Assembly (NCBI RefSeq): GCF_038811545.1
Contig: NZ_CP133319.1
Coordinates: 2,633,516 to 2,697,515 of the forward strand
From: Rhodoligotrophos sp. CJ14
GTDB lineage: Bacteria; Pseudomonadota; Alphaproteobacteria; Rhizobiales; Im1
Direction of reading: 5' to 3'
Length of the DNA stretch: 64,000 bases
In this document: piece by piece, positions 35,673 through 43,669 of the stretch
Position numbering within the stretch: the stretch's first letter is position 1
Layout of the letters: every line of letters starts with the position of its first letter
Position numbers and translations under genes: made by a program
The notes under the pieces: model-generated
Told to the model about the DNA's origin: nothing
Database searches by the model: none
The model's input: the letters and a program-made list of their open reading frames with translations, nothing else

Positions 35673-36869
35673 ATGACTCAGGTGGAGACTCTGAATGCCG
35701 CTCGCGACCGCGCTGCTGGCTTCAAGGTAGATGTCAGCCGCGGCGAGCGCGTCGGCCGGGTGTCCTCGGAATGGTTCTCGCGCCCCGGAGACGAGCGCTA
35801 TCTCTCGTTATCGGATCTGTTTGCCGCGGTGCGCGGCCGTACCGAGCGCAGCCGTACGCGAACCGTGGAGAGCACAGCAATCCAGGTGGAGGCGAATCGC
35901 GATCATGCCGAGCGCCTGGCGCTGCTGCTGCCTGGTGCAGACACGCCCGTTGTCCCGACGCACTGGAGCTTTGGTCAGCTTGCGAGCCTGGTTGGCGCGC
36001 CGGCCGCCTACTTGCGCCAGCTCCCAGCCCCCCTCGCCGCCATCAACCTGCAGTACGGCCTGACGTCGCATCGCGCCGAGCAGGTCAAGACGCTGGAGAT
36101 CGAGAACGGCCGCAGGGAACTCCGCGCCGTCACCGGACCGGACTATGGCCGCATCTTCGATCACGAGCTGGTCGCGGCTGTGCAGCGCATCGCCGGCAAC
36201 GGCACGGGCGATACACGTTGGAAAGTGCCGGGCGTGCTCGACTGGTCGACGGGCATCTACAACCCGCGTGTCGACATCACTCAGGACACGACGACGCTCT
36301 ACGCCTCCGATCGCGATGTGTTCCTCTTCCTGGTCGACGATCTCAATCCCATCGAAGCCGGCCGGCTGCCGGACGGCTCGCCGGACCTGTACTTCCGCGG
36401 CTTCTACTGCTGGAATTCCGAGGTCGGTGCGAAGACGCTCGGCATGGCGAGCTTCTATCTCCGCGCGGTCTGCCAGAACCGCAATCTCTGGGGCGTCGAG
36501 GATTTCGAGGAGATCACCATCCGCCACTCGAAATACGCCGCCTCTCGTTTCGCGCATGAGGCGGCGCCGGCGCTGACCCGCTTCGCCAACTCCTCGCCGA
36601 TGCCGTTCATCAACGGCATGAAGGCGGCGCGGGAGCGGATCGTCGCCCGCACGGATGACGACCGCAGGGAATTCCTCCGCAAGCGCGGCTTCTCCAAGAG
36701 CGAGACCGCCAAGATCATCGAGACGGTGCTGGCCGAGGAAGGCCGCAAGCCCGAAAGCGTCTTCGACTTCGTGCAGGGCATCACCGCCATCGCGCGGGAC
36801 AAGACCCACCAGGACGCGCGGCTCGATCTGGAGGCTCGGGCGAAGAAGCTGCTCGACCGGGCAGCCTGA
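35673..36869 (+). CDS. DUF932 plasmid/phage-type protein
   Basis: 398 aa. FGQLASLVGAPAAYLRQLPA, RAVTGPDYGRIFDHELVAAV, LYASDRDVFLFLVDD and FRGFYCWNSEVGAKTLGMAS are characteristic of DUF932 proteins, common on plasmids and ICEs and of unknown function. ATG 35673 is chosen because it follows the conserved leader at the same distance as the parB-like start does. It is the first gene of the plasmid-like cargo block, followed after 173 bp by the parB-like gene. Confidence 0.88.
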   Translation: MTQVETLNAARDRAAGFKVDVSRGERVGRVSSEWFSRPGDERYLSLSDLFAAVRGRTERSRTRTVESTAIQVEANRDHAERLALLLPGADTPVVPTHWSFGQLASLVGAPAAYLRQLPAPLAAINLQYGLTSHRAEQVKTLEIENGRRELRAVTGPDYGRIFDHELVAAVQRIAGNGTGDTRWKVPGVLDWSTGIYNPRVDITQDTTTLYASDRDVFLFLVDDLNPIEAGRLPDGSPDLYFRGFYCWNSEVGAKTLGMASFYLRAVCQNRNLWGVEDFEEITIRHSKYAASRFAHEAAPALTRFANSSPMPFINGMKAARERIVARTDDDRREFLRKRGFSKSETAKIIETVLAEEGRKPESVFDFVQGITAIARDKTHQDARLDLEARAKKLLDRAA

Positions 36870-36957
36870 ATTCCGCAAAGCCGGGGATGCGGAAATCTGC
36901 ATCTCCGGCTCCGTGCCTTTCCGCTCGTCCTGATCGTCGGTTCTGCGGCGCCGTCCT

Positions 36958-37042
36958 CAGAGTAAGAGGGCGGCGCTGCGCTTCGTGACGGGTTGGAGGC
37001 CGAGAGAGAGGCTTTCGGCCGCCCGTCGCGGAGTACATCACC
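36958..37042 (+). promoter_or_regulatory. structured leader B, copy 2 (before the parB-like gene)
   Basis: Outer stem GACGGG (36987-36992) with CCCGTC (37022-37027); inner stem GGCCGAGAG with CTTTCGGCC around an AGAG loop. The shared backbone with copy 1 is GTGACGGGTTG, then a hairpin, then CCCGTC and GGAG before the ATG. An upstream AGAGTAAGAG/AGAGTGAGAG stretch is also shared. Confidence 0.6.
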
Positions 37043-39151
37043 ATGGCTACTGCTGCGAAGAAGATCACCTTGTCGCCCTCGCGCGACATTCCCTTCAACA
37101 AGCTCGTGCTCAGCCAGTCGAACGTCCGGCGCGTGAAAGCCGGTGTCTCGATCGAGGAGCTGGCCGAGGACATCGCCCGCCGCGGCCTGCTTCAGGGCCT
37201 CAGCGTCCGACCAGTCGTTGATGAAGCCGGCGTCGAGACCGGCATGTTCGAAATCCCGGCCGGCGGTCGGCGCTACCGCGCGCTCGAGTTGCTGGTAAAG
37301 CAGAAGCGGCTGGCAAAGACCGCGCCTGTGCCCTGTGTCGTGCGCGAGGGTGGCATCGCTGAGGAGGATTCGCTGGCCGAAAACGTCCAACGTGCGCCCC
37401 TCCATCCGCTCGACCAGTTCCGCGCCTTCCTCGTGCTGAAGGAGAAGGGCCAGTCCGAGGAGGAGATCGCCGCCGCCTTCTTCGTCTCGGTCAACGTGGT
37501 GAAGCAGCGGCTGAAGCTCGCCTCCGTCTCTCCGAAGCTGCTCGATGTATACGCCGAGGACGGCATGACGCTCGATCAGCTCATGGCGTTCACCGTCTCG
37601 GGCGACCACGAGCGCCAGGAGCAGGTGTTCGAGCGTCTACAGCACTCCTACGACAAGCAGCCTTACGTCATCCGCCGCATGCTCACCGAAGGTGCGGTGC
37701 GCGCCTCCGACAAGCGGGCGCAGTTCATCGGCATCGACGCTTATGTTGCAGCCGGTGGCATGATCATGCGCGACCTCTTCCAGGGCGATGACGGTGGCTG
37801 GCTGCAGGACGTCGCGCTGGTCGACCACATGGTCGCCGAGAAGCTGACGGAGGAAGCGGACAACGTCGCCGCCGAGGGCTGGAAGTGGATCGAGGTCGCG
37901 CCTGACTTCGCCTACGGACATACTTTCGGCCTTCGCCAGCTCCGCGGCGAGCCTGTGCCACTCACGTCCGAGGAGGAAGCGGCCCGCGACGCCTTGCAGG
38001 CGGAATATGACCGCCTCACCGAGGAGTACGCCGACGCCGACGAGCTGCCGGAGGAAGTCGATGAGCGAGTCGGCGAACTCGAAACCGCGCTTGAGAAGTT
38101 CGAGTCGCGGCCGCTCGCCTTCGATCTGGCCGAAGTAACGCGCGCGGGCGCGTTCGTCAGCATCGGACATGACGGCCGGCTGCGCGTGGAGCGCGGCTTC
38201 GTTCGCCCGGAGGACGAGCTGCCGCCAGAGCCGGAGATCAATCCGGCTGCTGATGAACAGGCCGTCTCCTCGGCAGCGGCCTACGCCAGCGGCGACGATG
38301 TCGTGATCACTGGCGAGGCCATGTCTGAGTCCGAGGAGGACGACGGTTTGTCGCCCATCTCCGACCGGTTGATGACCGAGCTGACCTCGCATCGCACGCT
38401 CGGCCTGCGCCAGGCGCTCGGCGAGCGGCCGGATGTCGCCTTCCTGGCAGCCTTGCACGTCCTGACGCTCAAGACCTTCTACCACTACGGATCGGACAGC
38501 TGCCTTGAGCTGGATTTGAAGAGCGTCAGCTTCGGTGCGCAGGCGCCGGGATTGAACGACAGCGCCTCAGCCGCGGCGATCCGTGCTCGGCACGAGAGCT
38601 GGGCGAAGGCCCTTCCGAAGGAGTCGGCCGACCTCTGGGAGGCACTCCAGGAATGGGATGGTGACAGTCAGGCCGGTCTCTTCGCCCACATCGTCAGCCT
38701 GTCGGTCAATGCGGTTCATGAGGCCTGGAATCGACGGCCGCGGGCGCTCGCGCACGCCGATCGGCTCTCGCAGGCGGTCGAGCTCGACATGGCGGCAGCC
38801 GGGTGGAAGCCGACCGTGGACAACTTCCTCGGCCGCGTCACCAAGGCCCGGATTCTCCAGGCCGTGGCGGAGGCGAAGGGGCAGCGTGCGGCGGATCGCA
38901 TCGAGCACCTGAAGAAGGGCGACATGGCGACGGAAGCGGCAACGCTGCTCGCGGACAGCACGTGGCTGCCCGAGCCGCTCCGCACTCCAGGCGGTGAATC
39001 GTTCGATACTTCAAAGGCCGAAGCCACGCCGACCCCCACGGCCGGCGAACAAACGACGGCAGAAGGCGGCGAAACGGCTATGGCCGACCAAACCACGTCG
39101 GACGAGAATGATGCGGACGACCACCTTTCCCACGCGGTCGCGGCCGAATAA
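37043..39151 (+). CDS. ParB/RepB/Spo0J-type nuclease-domain protein
   Basis: 702 aa, much longer than chromosomal ParB. The N-terminal domain has FNKLVLSQSNVRRVKAGVSI, the GGRRYRALELL box, and DSLAENVQRAPLHPLDQF, followed by a helix-turn-helix (SEEEIAAAFFVSVNVVKQRL). The middle and C-terminal 450 residues include an acidic linker and are not recognised. Large ParB-like proteins of this kind are usual on alphaproteobacterial plasmids and ICEs. It is not next to parA (45948), so a direct partition role is uncertain. Followed after 6 bp by the Toprim gene. Confidence 0.85.
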   Translation: MATAAKKITLSPSRDIPFNKLVLSQSNVRRVKAGVSIEELAEDIARRGLLQGLSVRPVVDEAGVETGMFEIPAGGRRYRALELLVKQKRLAKTAPVPCVVREGGIAEEDSLAENVQRAPLHPLDQFRAFLVLKEKGQSEEEIAAAFFVSVNVVKQRLKLASVSPKLLDVYAEDGMTLDQLMAFTVSGDHERQEQVFERLQHSYDKQPYVIRRMLTEGAVRASDKRAQFIGIDAYVAAGGMIMRDLFQGDDGGWLQDVALVDHMVAEKLTEEADNVAAEGWKWIEVAPDFAYGHTFGLRQLRGEPVPLTSEEEAARDALQAEYDRLTEEYADADELPEEVDERVGELETALEKFESRPLAFDLAEVTRAGAFVSIGHDGRLRVERGFVRPEDELPPEPEINPAADEQAVSSAAAYASGDDVVITGEAMSESEEDDGLSPISDRLMTELTSHRTLGLRQALGERPDVAFLAALHVLTLKTFYHYGSDSCLELDLKSVSFGAQAPGLNDSASAAAIRARHESWAKALPKESADLWEALQEWDGDSQAGLFAHIVSLSVNAVHEAWNRRPRALAHADRLSQAVELDMAAAGWKPTVDNFLGRVTKARILQAVAEAKGQRAADRIEHLKKGDMATEAATLLADSTWLPEPLRTPGGESFDTSKAEATPTPTAGEQTTAEGGETAMADQTTSDENDADDHLSHAVAAE

Positions 39152-39157
39152 CCGTCA

Positions 39158-39985
39158 ATGACTTGCAAGACTGGCCCGCTCCGCGAGAGCTGCGGTCTCG
39201 TCGACTTCAAGGACGTCGCCGACGAGGCCCGGACCTTCCTCAGCATGCCGTCGCCCGAACCGGAGCCTCGGCAGCATCAGCGGCAAGACCCGGCGCCGCA
39301 CGGCTCACCCGAAGCGGCACGCCGCCTCGTCAAGATGTCGCAGCCGATTATGGGCACAATCGTGGAAGCGTATCTCCGCGAACGCGGCATTACGGATTTG
39401 CGCGGAACCGGAAGCCTGCATTACCACCCGCGCTGCTACTATCGCCCTGACGAGCACTCTCCGACTGAGACTTGGCCGGCGATGATCGCCGCAGTCACCG
39501 ACCTGCGCGGAAAGATCACCGGAGCGCATCGCACCTGGCTCGATCCCCGTCGCCAGGACAAGGCGCCGATCGACACGCCGCGACGGGCGCTGGGCGATCT
39601 TCTCGGCAATGCGGTCCGCTTCGGCCTCGGCGGCGAGGTCATGGCGGCCGGTGAAGGCATCGAGACCGTGCTGTCTCTCCGCCAAGTCCTGCCCGACATG
39701 CCGATGCTGGCGGGGCTCTCGGCGGCTCATCTCGCCGCCATCCTGTTCCCCGACGCGCTGCGACGGCTCTACATCGTCCGCGACAACGATCCGGCCGGTG
39801 ACGGCGCGCGCGACAGCCTGATCGAACGGGCGAACGCGGCGGGCATCGAGGCCATCGTCATCTCGCCCGAGCTTGGCGACTTCAACGAGGATCTCCGCAT
39901 CCTCGGCATCGAGGCTCTCCGCACAGAGACGCGGATGCAGGTCGCGCCGCAGGACGTCGCCCGCTTCATGGCGCTGGCGGCATAG
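39158..39985 (+). CDS. Toprim-domain protein (plasmid primase-like)
   Basis: 275 aa. The C-terminal Toprim fold has VMAAGEGIETVLSLRQVLP (catalytic Glu) and LRRLYIVRDNDPAGDGARDS (D-x-D). The N-terminal part has HYHPRCYYRPDE and MIAAVTDLRGKITGAHRTWL, typical of DUF7146-type primase-like proteins. It may prime single-stranded DNA after transfer. No helicase domain is attached. Six bp after parB-like, probably one transcript. Confidence 0.85.
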   Translation: MTCKTGPLRESCGLVDFKDVADEARTFLSMPSPEPEPRQHQRQDPAPHGSPEAARRLVKMSQPIMGTIVEAYLRERGITDLRGTGSLHYHPRCYYRPDEHSPTETWPAMIAAVTDLRGKITGAHRTWLDPRRQDKAPIDTPRRALGDLLGNAVRFGLGGEVMAAGEGIETVLSLRQVLPDMPMLAGLSAAHLAAILFPDALRRLYIVRDNDPAGDGARDSLIERANAAGIEAIVISPELGDFNEDLRILGIEALRTETRMQVAPQDVARFMALAA

Positions 39986-40112
39986 CTGGCGAGTGAATGG
40001 GGTAGCACGTATCGCCGTGCCCGCCGGGATGCAGCGAACCGTCGAGGAGGACCGCGCCTCGGCCTTCGAGAGGGCGATCGGCCCACAAGCGGGCCGGCCG
40101 GGCAATGGCGGC

Positions 40113-40215
40113 GGCCGACTATTTTCCGGCGGCGCGTACCGCGCCTTTCCATCGCGAGACAAAATAGTCGGCCTTAGCCATCGAGCCCTCCGCTCGCGCT
40201 CCGGGTGCCTGTCCG
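40113..40215 (+). promoter_or_regulatory. structured leader A, copy 1 (before the DUF2493 gene)
   Basis: A 13-bp perfect outer stem GGCCGACTATTTT (40113-40125) with AAAATAGTCGGCC (40161-40173) encloses GGCGCG-TAC-CGCGCC (40131-40145) and a single-stranded TTTCCATCGCGAGAC. Downstream GCCATCGAGCCCTCCGCTCG then CGCTCCGG is shared with copy 2. It sits 108 bp before the start. Together with flanks it fills most of the 295-bp gap 39986-40280, where no gene is seen. Confidence 0.65.
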
Positions 40216-40280
40216 TCCCGCCCGTGGGCTTCGTCGCCATGAAGGCCGCGACGGTCGCGGTCCAACCGACGGAGCATCCC

Positions 40281-41210
40281 ATGAGCGAGCACGACGACTA
40301 CGAACCGCACCACAGCGCGTCACCGACCGACCACGTCCTCACCGAGCTGCAACTCTACGGCTTCCGCCCTTTCAGGGACGAACCCGATCCGCGCCCGCTT
40401 CCCGAGGGCAACTTGGTCGCCGGCGGCATCGCCGACATCTTCGATGCTCTGGTCGCCACGCTCAGCGACACACGTCTCGAACCCGATCTCGAAGACCTGC
40501 TCTGGTCGACCACCAACGTCTTCCATCGCGCCGCTGACCGCATCGCGCGCGAGCTCGACGACAACGAGCAAGCGCAGCGCCGCAGCCAGCGCGAGCAGGA
40601 CGGCACCGAGGTCAAGTCGGTCGAGCTGGAGCGGCTCATCGCCGAGGGACAGACGCTCATCGAGCGCCGCGACGCCTTCGAGCTGATGCGCGACCAAGCG
40701 TGCGACCATTTCGAGCGCCATACCGGCTCGGCCTGGCGGCCGCGCAACGGCTCACTCGTCAACCACCGGGCGATGACTGCGGCGATGATCGACAGCCGCG
40801 ACTTCCTCGCCGCGAAGAAGCGCGCCGAAACCGAGGTCATGCTGCCGCCCGGCCCGAAGGTCGCGCTCAGCGGCGGGCTCGACTTCAACGATCATCGGCT
40901 GATCTGGTCCAAGCTCGACCAAGTGCACGCCAAGCACCCGGACATGGTGCTCATGCACGGCGGCTCACCCAAGGGCGCCGAGCGCATCGCCGCACGCTGG
41001 GCCGATCACCGCCACCTGCCGCAGATCGCCTTCAAGCCGGACTGGACGAAGCACGCCAAGGCCGCGCCCTTCAAGCGGAACGACGCCATGCTCGCCGTGC
41101 TGCCGATCGGCGTCATGGTCTTCCCGGGAACTGGCATCCAGGACAACCTGGCCGACAAGGCCCGCAAGCTCGGAGTTCCCGTCTGGCGCCACGGCGACAA
41201 GCCGAAGTGA
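40281..41210 (+). CDS. DUF2493 (SLOG-like) domain protein
   Basis: 309 aa. The C-terminal domain (about 180-305) has KVALSGGLDFNDHRLIWSKL, VLMHGGSPKGAERIAARWA and VMVFPGTGIQDNLADKARKL. This is the DUF2493 Rossmann-like fold related to SLOG nucleotide-binding proteins. The N-terminal part is helical (RRSQREQDGTEVKSVELERL). ATG 40281 is preferred since the longer frame runs through the leader and overlaps the Toprim gene. Widespread on ICEs and plasmids; role unknown. Confidence 0.82.
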   Translation: MSEHDDYEPHHSASPTDHVLTELQLYGFRPFRDEPDPRPLPEGNLVAGGIADIFDALVATLSDTRLEPDLEDLLWSTTNVFHRAADRIARELDDNEQAQRRSQREQDGTEVKSVELERLIAEGQTLIERRDAFELMRDQACDHFERHTGSAWRPRNGSLVNHRAMTAAMIDSRDFLAAKKRAETEVMLPPGPKVALSGGLDFNDHRLIWSKLDQVHAKHPDMVLMHGGSPKGAERIAARWADHRHLPQIAFKPDWTKHAKAAPFKRNDAMLAVLPIGVMVFPGTGIQDNLADKARKLGVPVWRHGDKPK

Positions 41211-41352
41211 TAGCCCTCACCACGTCCCGGAATCAAATCGCCGCGGCGATTTCAACTCGCGGCGGCGTGCCATTTTTTGCTATTCTCTCCACCTGCGCCG
41301 TGGTGGTGGTGGAAGGCGCGACCGTCAGATGCTTCTCACGGAGGCCACCATC

Positions 41353-41814
41353 ATGATCGTCGTCAGTATTCTCGCCAGTATCGCCGCCATCGGCGTAATC
41401 TGCTGTCTCTTGTTCTACCTTGCCGTCTATGCACTGCCGCTGTTCGCCGGCGTGACGGCCGGGGTGTGGGCATACGGCACCGGCGCTGGCTGGCTCGGCG
41501 GCATCGCCTTCGGGTTCATTGCCGGTCTCGCAACACTGCTCGTCGGCCACCTCCTGCTAACGTTCGTGAAGCCTCTCTGGCTCCGCTTCATGATCGCAGC
41601 GGTCTTCGTGGCGCCAGCGGCCATCGCCGGCTATCACGCGACACATGGAATCGTGAAGCATACGATGCCCTCGGAAACGTGGCAGGTCGCCTTCTCGGTG
41701 GTCGGGGCCGTTGTTGTCGCCATCACAGCCTTCGCCCGGCTCGCAACGCTGGCCCCGCCCGGCTCGGCCGGCGAGAGCGTGGCCCGCGCCTGCCGCCATT
41801 CCTCAGTGGCATGA
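41353..41814 (+). CDS. small multi-pass membrane protein
   Basis: 153 aa. Four to five hydrophobic helices are visible (starting VVSILASIAAIGVICCLLFY, then AVYALPLFAGVTAGVWAYG, GGIAFGFIAGLATLLVGHLL, RFMIAAVFVAPAAIAGY, FSVVGAVVVAITAF). ATG 41353 is chosen over the frame's earlier start because GGAGG lies 10 bp upstream. No family recognised. It lies between the DUF2493 and DUF736 genes of the plasmid-like block. Confidence 0.65.
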   Translation: MIVVSILASIAAIGVICCLLFYLAVYALPLFAGVTAGVWAYGTGAGWLGGIAFGFIAGLATLLVGHLLLTFVKPLWLRFMIAAVFVAPAAIAGYHATHGIVKHTMPSETWQVAFSVVGAVVVAITAFARLATLAPPGSAGESVARACRHSSVA

Positions 41815-42204
41815 CCAGATCAGGCTGTAGCCGCGACTCCACCTCGTCGGTTGGCAATCCGCTGCGCGCAAGGACTGCCCGGATCGGGCTGAGGCATTGG
41901 TCGCTGGTCACGTCGACACGCAGAGCCAGGGCCGCGCATAAACATTGACGCCCGCGAAGACAGAGGCCGAATCGCTTGCCACTTCGCTTCTCATCGGGAG
42001 CGTTGATGCGGAGGATCTGATCGCCTCGACATGGTGAAGCACTCGCCGCAGTCGCCGTCGTATCTCTGCGGTTGCGCGACAGGGTCGCCTAGTTCTCCTT
42101 GACCCTTCTCTGTCTGATCGAGCGCTCCAACCGGCCTCTTTGATGGCCTGATCTGGCCGAAGGCCGGCTTCGCCTCGACCGCCTATGCCGCAATGGCGCC
42201 GATC
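41815..42204. other. intergenic stretch without a supported gene
   Basis: No open frame here has a convincing start, ribosome-binding site or recognisable product. The long minus-strand frame across it continues into antisense of DUF736. The only structure noted is that the region leads into leader A copy 2. Confidence 0.5.
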
Positions 42205-42290
42205 GACTTTCTTCCCCTGGGCTACGCCCATTCCTCGCGAAACAAGAAAGTCTCGCGGCTGCCATCCTCCGCTGCGCTCCGGCCTGCGCG
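42205..42290 (+). promoter_or_regulatory. structured leader A, copy 2 (before DUF736)
   Basis: Outer stem GACTTTCTT (42205-42213) with AAGAAAGTC (42244-42252); inner stem TGGGC-TAC-GCCCA (42218-42230); single-stranded TTCCTCGCGAAAC. The TAC loop, the TCGCGA-AC strand and the downstream GCCATCCTCCGCTGCGCTCC all match copy 1, while both stems differ in sequence but still pair. It sits about 90-175 bp before the DUF736 start. Confidence 0.65.
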
Positions 42291-42379
42291 CAGGTGCGGC
42301 GTCGATCGCCTCCGGCCAACCGATCGCCATCGAGGCCGCAATGGTGCGGGCTCGAAACATCAGATCAAGGAGAACTACC

Positions 42380-42703
42380 ATGGCGACCATCGGCACCTTC
42401 AAGAAGTCCGGCAACGAATTCGTCGGCCAGATCGTCACCCTCAGCGTCCAGGCCAAGAACGTCCGCATCGTCCCCGAAGCGAACCGCTCGGGCGAGAACG
42501 CCCCCAGCCACCGCGTCTTCGCGGGCCGCGTCGAGATCGGCGCCGCCTGGGCCAAGCGCTCCAACGAGGGCCGCGACTATCTGGGCCTCAAGCTCGACGA
42601 CCCGTCGTTCACGGCTCCCATCTACGCCAATCTCTTCGACGACGAGGAAGGCGAAGGCTACAGCCTGATCTGGTCCCGCCCGAACCGCCGCAATGGCGAG
42701 TGA
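42380..42703 (+). CDS. DUF736 family protein, first copy
   Basis: 107 aa. MATIGTFKKSGNEFVGQIVT, GENAPSHRVFAGRVEIGAAW and GRDYLGLKLDDPSFTAPIYA are the DUF736 signature, a small beta-rich family found almost only on alphaproteobacterial plasmids and ICEs. CAAGGAG lies upstream of ATG 42380. A strong terminator follows. A second DUF736 gene is at 47931. Confidence 0.92.
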   Translation: MATIGTFKKSGNEFVGQIVTLSVQAKNVRIVPEANRSGENAPSHRVFAGRVEIGAAWAKRSNEGRDYLGLKLDDPSFTAPIYANLFDDEEGEGYSLIWSRPNRRNGE

Positions 42704-42717
42704 GGCGCGAGCCCCCA

Positions 42718-42750
42718 GGCCCCGCCCGGTCAGACCGGGCGGGGCCTTCT
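42718..42750 (+). terminator. rho-independent terminator after DUF736
   Basis: GGCCCCGCCCGGT-CAG-ACCGGGCGGGGCC, a 13-bp perfect stem, followed by TTCTCCC. It separates the cargo block from the ICE control genes. Confidence 0.8.
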
Positions 42751-42848
42751 CCCTTCAGGGCGAGCGGCAGGGCGACCGAATCAGTTCAGCCTGAGTCGAT
42801 CAACCACCCGTCTTTAGGCGTCTTTTTTGCTCGCCTCGCCAGCCAAGA

Positions 42849-42865
42849 ACGACTATTTTAGTCGT
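42849..42865 (+). promoter_or_regulatory. operator-like inverted repeat before the XRE gene
   Basis: ACGACTATTTTAGTCGT, a dyad of 7-bp arms around TTT, 43 bp before the XRE start. A second palindrome, GATCATGCATGATC (42900-42913), covers the start codon. The dyad is a plausible autoregulatory site. Its half ACTATTTT recurs in the outer stem of leader A copy 1. Confidence 0.55.
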
Positions 42866-42907
42866 AGTTCTGGCGCGCTCGGTCGGCCCGGTGGGAGGTG
42901 ATCATGC

Positions 42908-43183
42908 ATGATCACCGCCCGACAATCGCGGGCCGCTCGCGCGTTGCTGGGATGGACGCAGGAAACGCTTGCTGACCGGGCCCTTGTTTCGCTGACGGCG
43001 CTGAAGCGCCTCGAATCCGGTCATCGAGCCGTCTACGAGTCGACGGAAGATCAGGTCCGTCGCACGTTGGAGGCCAACGGCATCGTGTTCCTGTCGTCCG
43101 ACCAGGGCGAAGGAGTGATGCTTGTCCGCGCGAAGGTCGGCGCCCTCGATAGAGCTCAACGCCGCGCAAAGGTGCGGCGATAG
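42908..43183 (+). CDS. small XRE-family regulator, QseC-like
   Basis: 91 aa with an XRE helix-turn-helix (ITARQSRAARALLGWTQETL, LVSLTALKRLESGHRAV). GGGAGGTG precedes ATG 42908. Size, type and position before a DUF2285 gene match QseC, which in ICEMlSymR7A controls expression of the antiactivator QseM. The equivalence is by analogy only. A dyad 43 bp upstream is a likely target. Confidence 0.8.
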   Translation: MITARQSRAARALLGWTQETLADRALVSLTALKRLESGHRAVYESTEDQVRRTLEANGIVFLSSDQGEGVMLVRAKVGALDRAQRRAKVRR

Positions 43184-43288
43184 CCGAAGCGCTCGGCGCA
43201 CGGCCAATGGTCCTATTGCGCCGACCGCCAGCCCGCGTAGGGTTAACAAACCGTTGCACCGAACACGTCTCGACCGTCGGGGGCCTAA

Positions 43289-43546
43289 TTGACATTACAG
43301 GCATTTGTCGACCAGCCGCCGCAAAGCACGGTGCTCACGAGTTACGACCGCGCTCACATGAAGCTCTACATGCGGCTGCTCGACGCGGAAACGGACGGCG
43401 CGGATTGGCGCGAGGCCGTCGCAGTCTTGTTCGGCATCGATGCCGGAAAGGAACCCGAGCGCGCCAATCGCGTGCACCGGAGCCACCTCGCGCGGGCCCG
43501 CTGGATGCGTGAGCACGGATACCGTCAGCTCGTCCGCGAAGGCTGA
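43289..43546 (+). CDS. short DUF2285 protein, QseM-like antiactivator
   Basis: 85 codons from a TTG; a GTG at 43331 is the other candidate start and gives the compact domain alone. MKLYMRLLDAETDGADWREA and RSHLARARWMREHGYRQLV are the DUF2285 motif. In ICEMlSymR7A a protein of this type (QseM) binds and inhibits the transfer activators. Its place between the XRE gene and the FseA-like gene supports the same job here. Confidence 0.75.
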   Translation: MTLQAFVDQPPQSTVLTSYDRAHMKLYMRLLDAETDGADWREAVAVLFGIDAGKEPERANRVHRSHLARARWMREHGYRQLVREG

Positions 43547-43669
43547 CATCAAAGCGTGATGTTATCCTAACATCACGCCTTGCACGTTCGCCGACTTCCC
43601 ACCATCGACTCAACCCGCGATCGTATTCCTCCTTCGCACGCGCCCGGCCAGCGGTCGGGGGAGGAACAC

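Noticed and set aside
35808-36902. 364-codon minus-strand frame across DUF932
   Set aside because: Shadow of DUF932; composition typical of antisense.
41908-42564. 218-codon minus-strand frame before and across DUF736
   Set aside because: It is antisense of DUF736 in its first part and has no domain; the remaining part lies in an intergenic region with hairpins.
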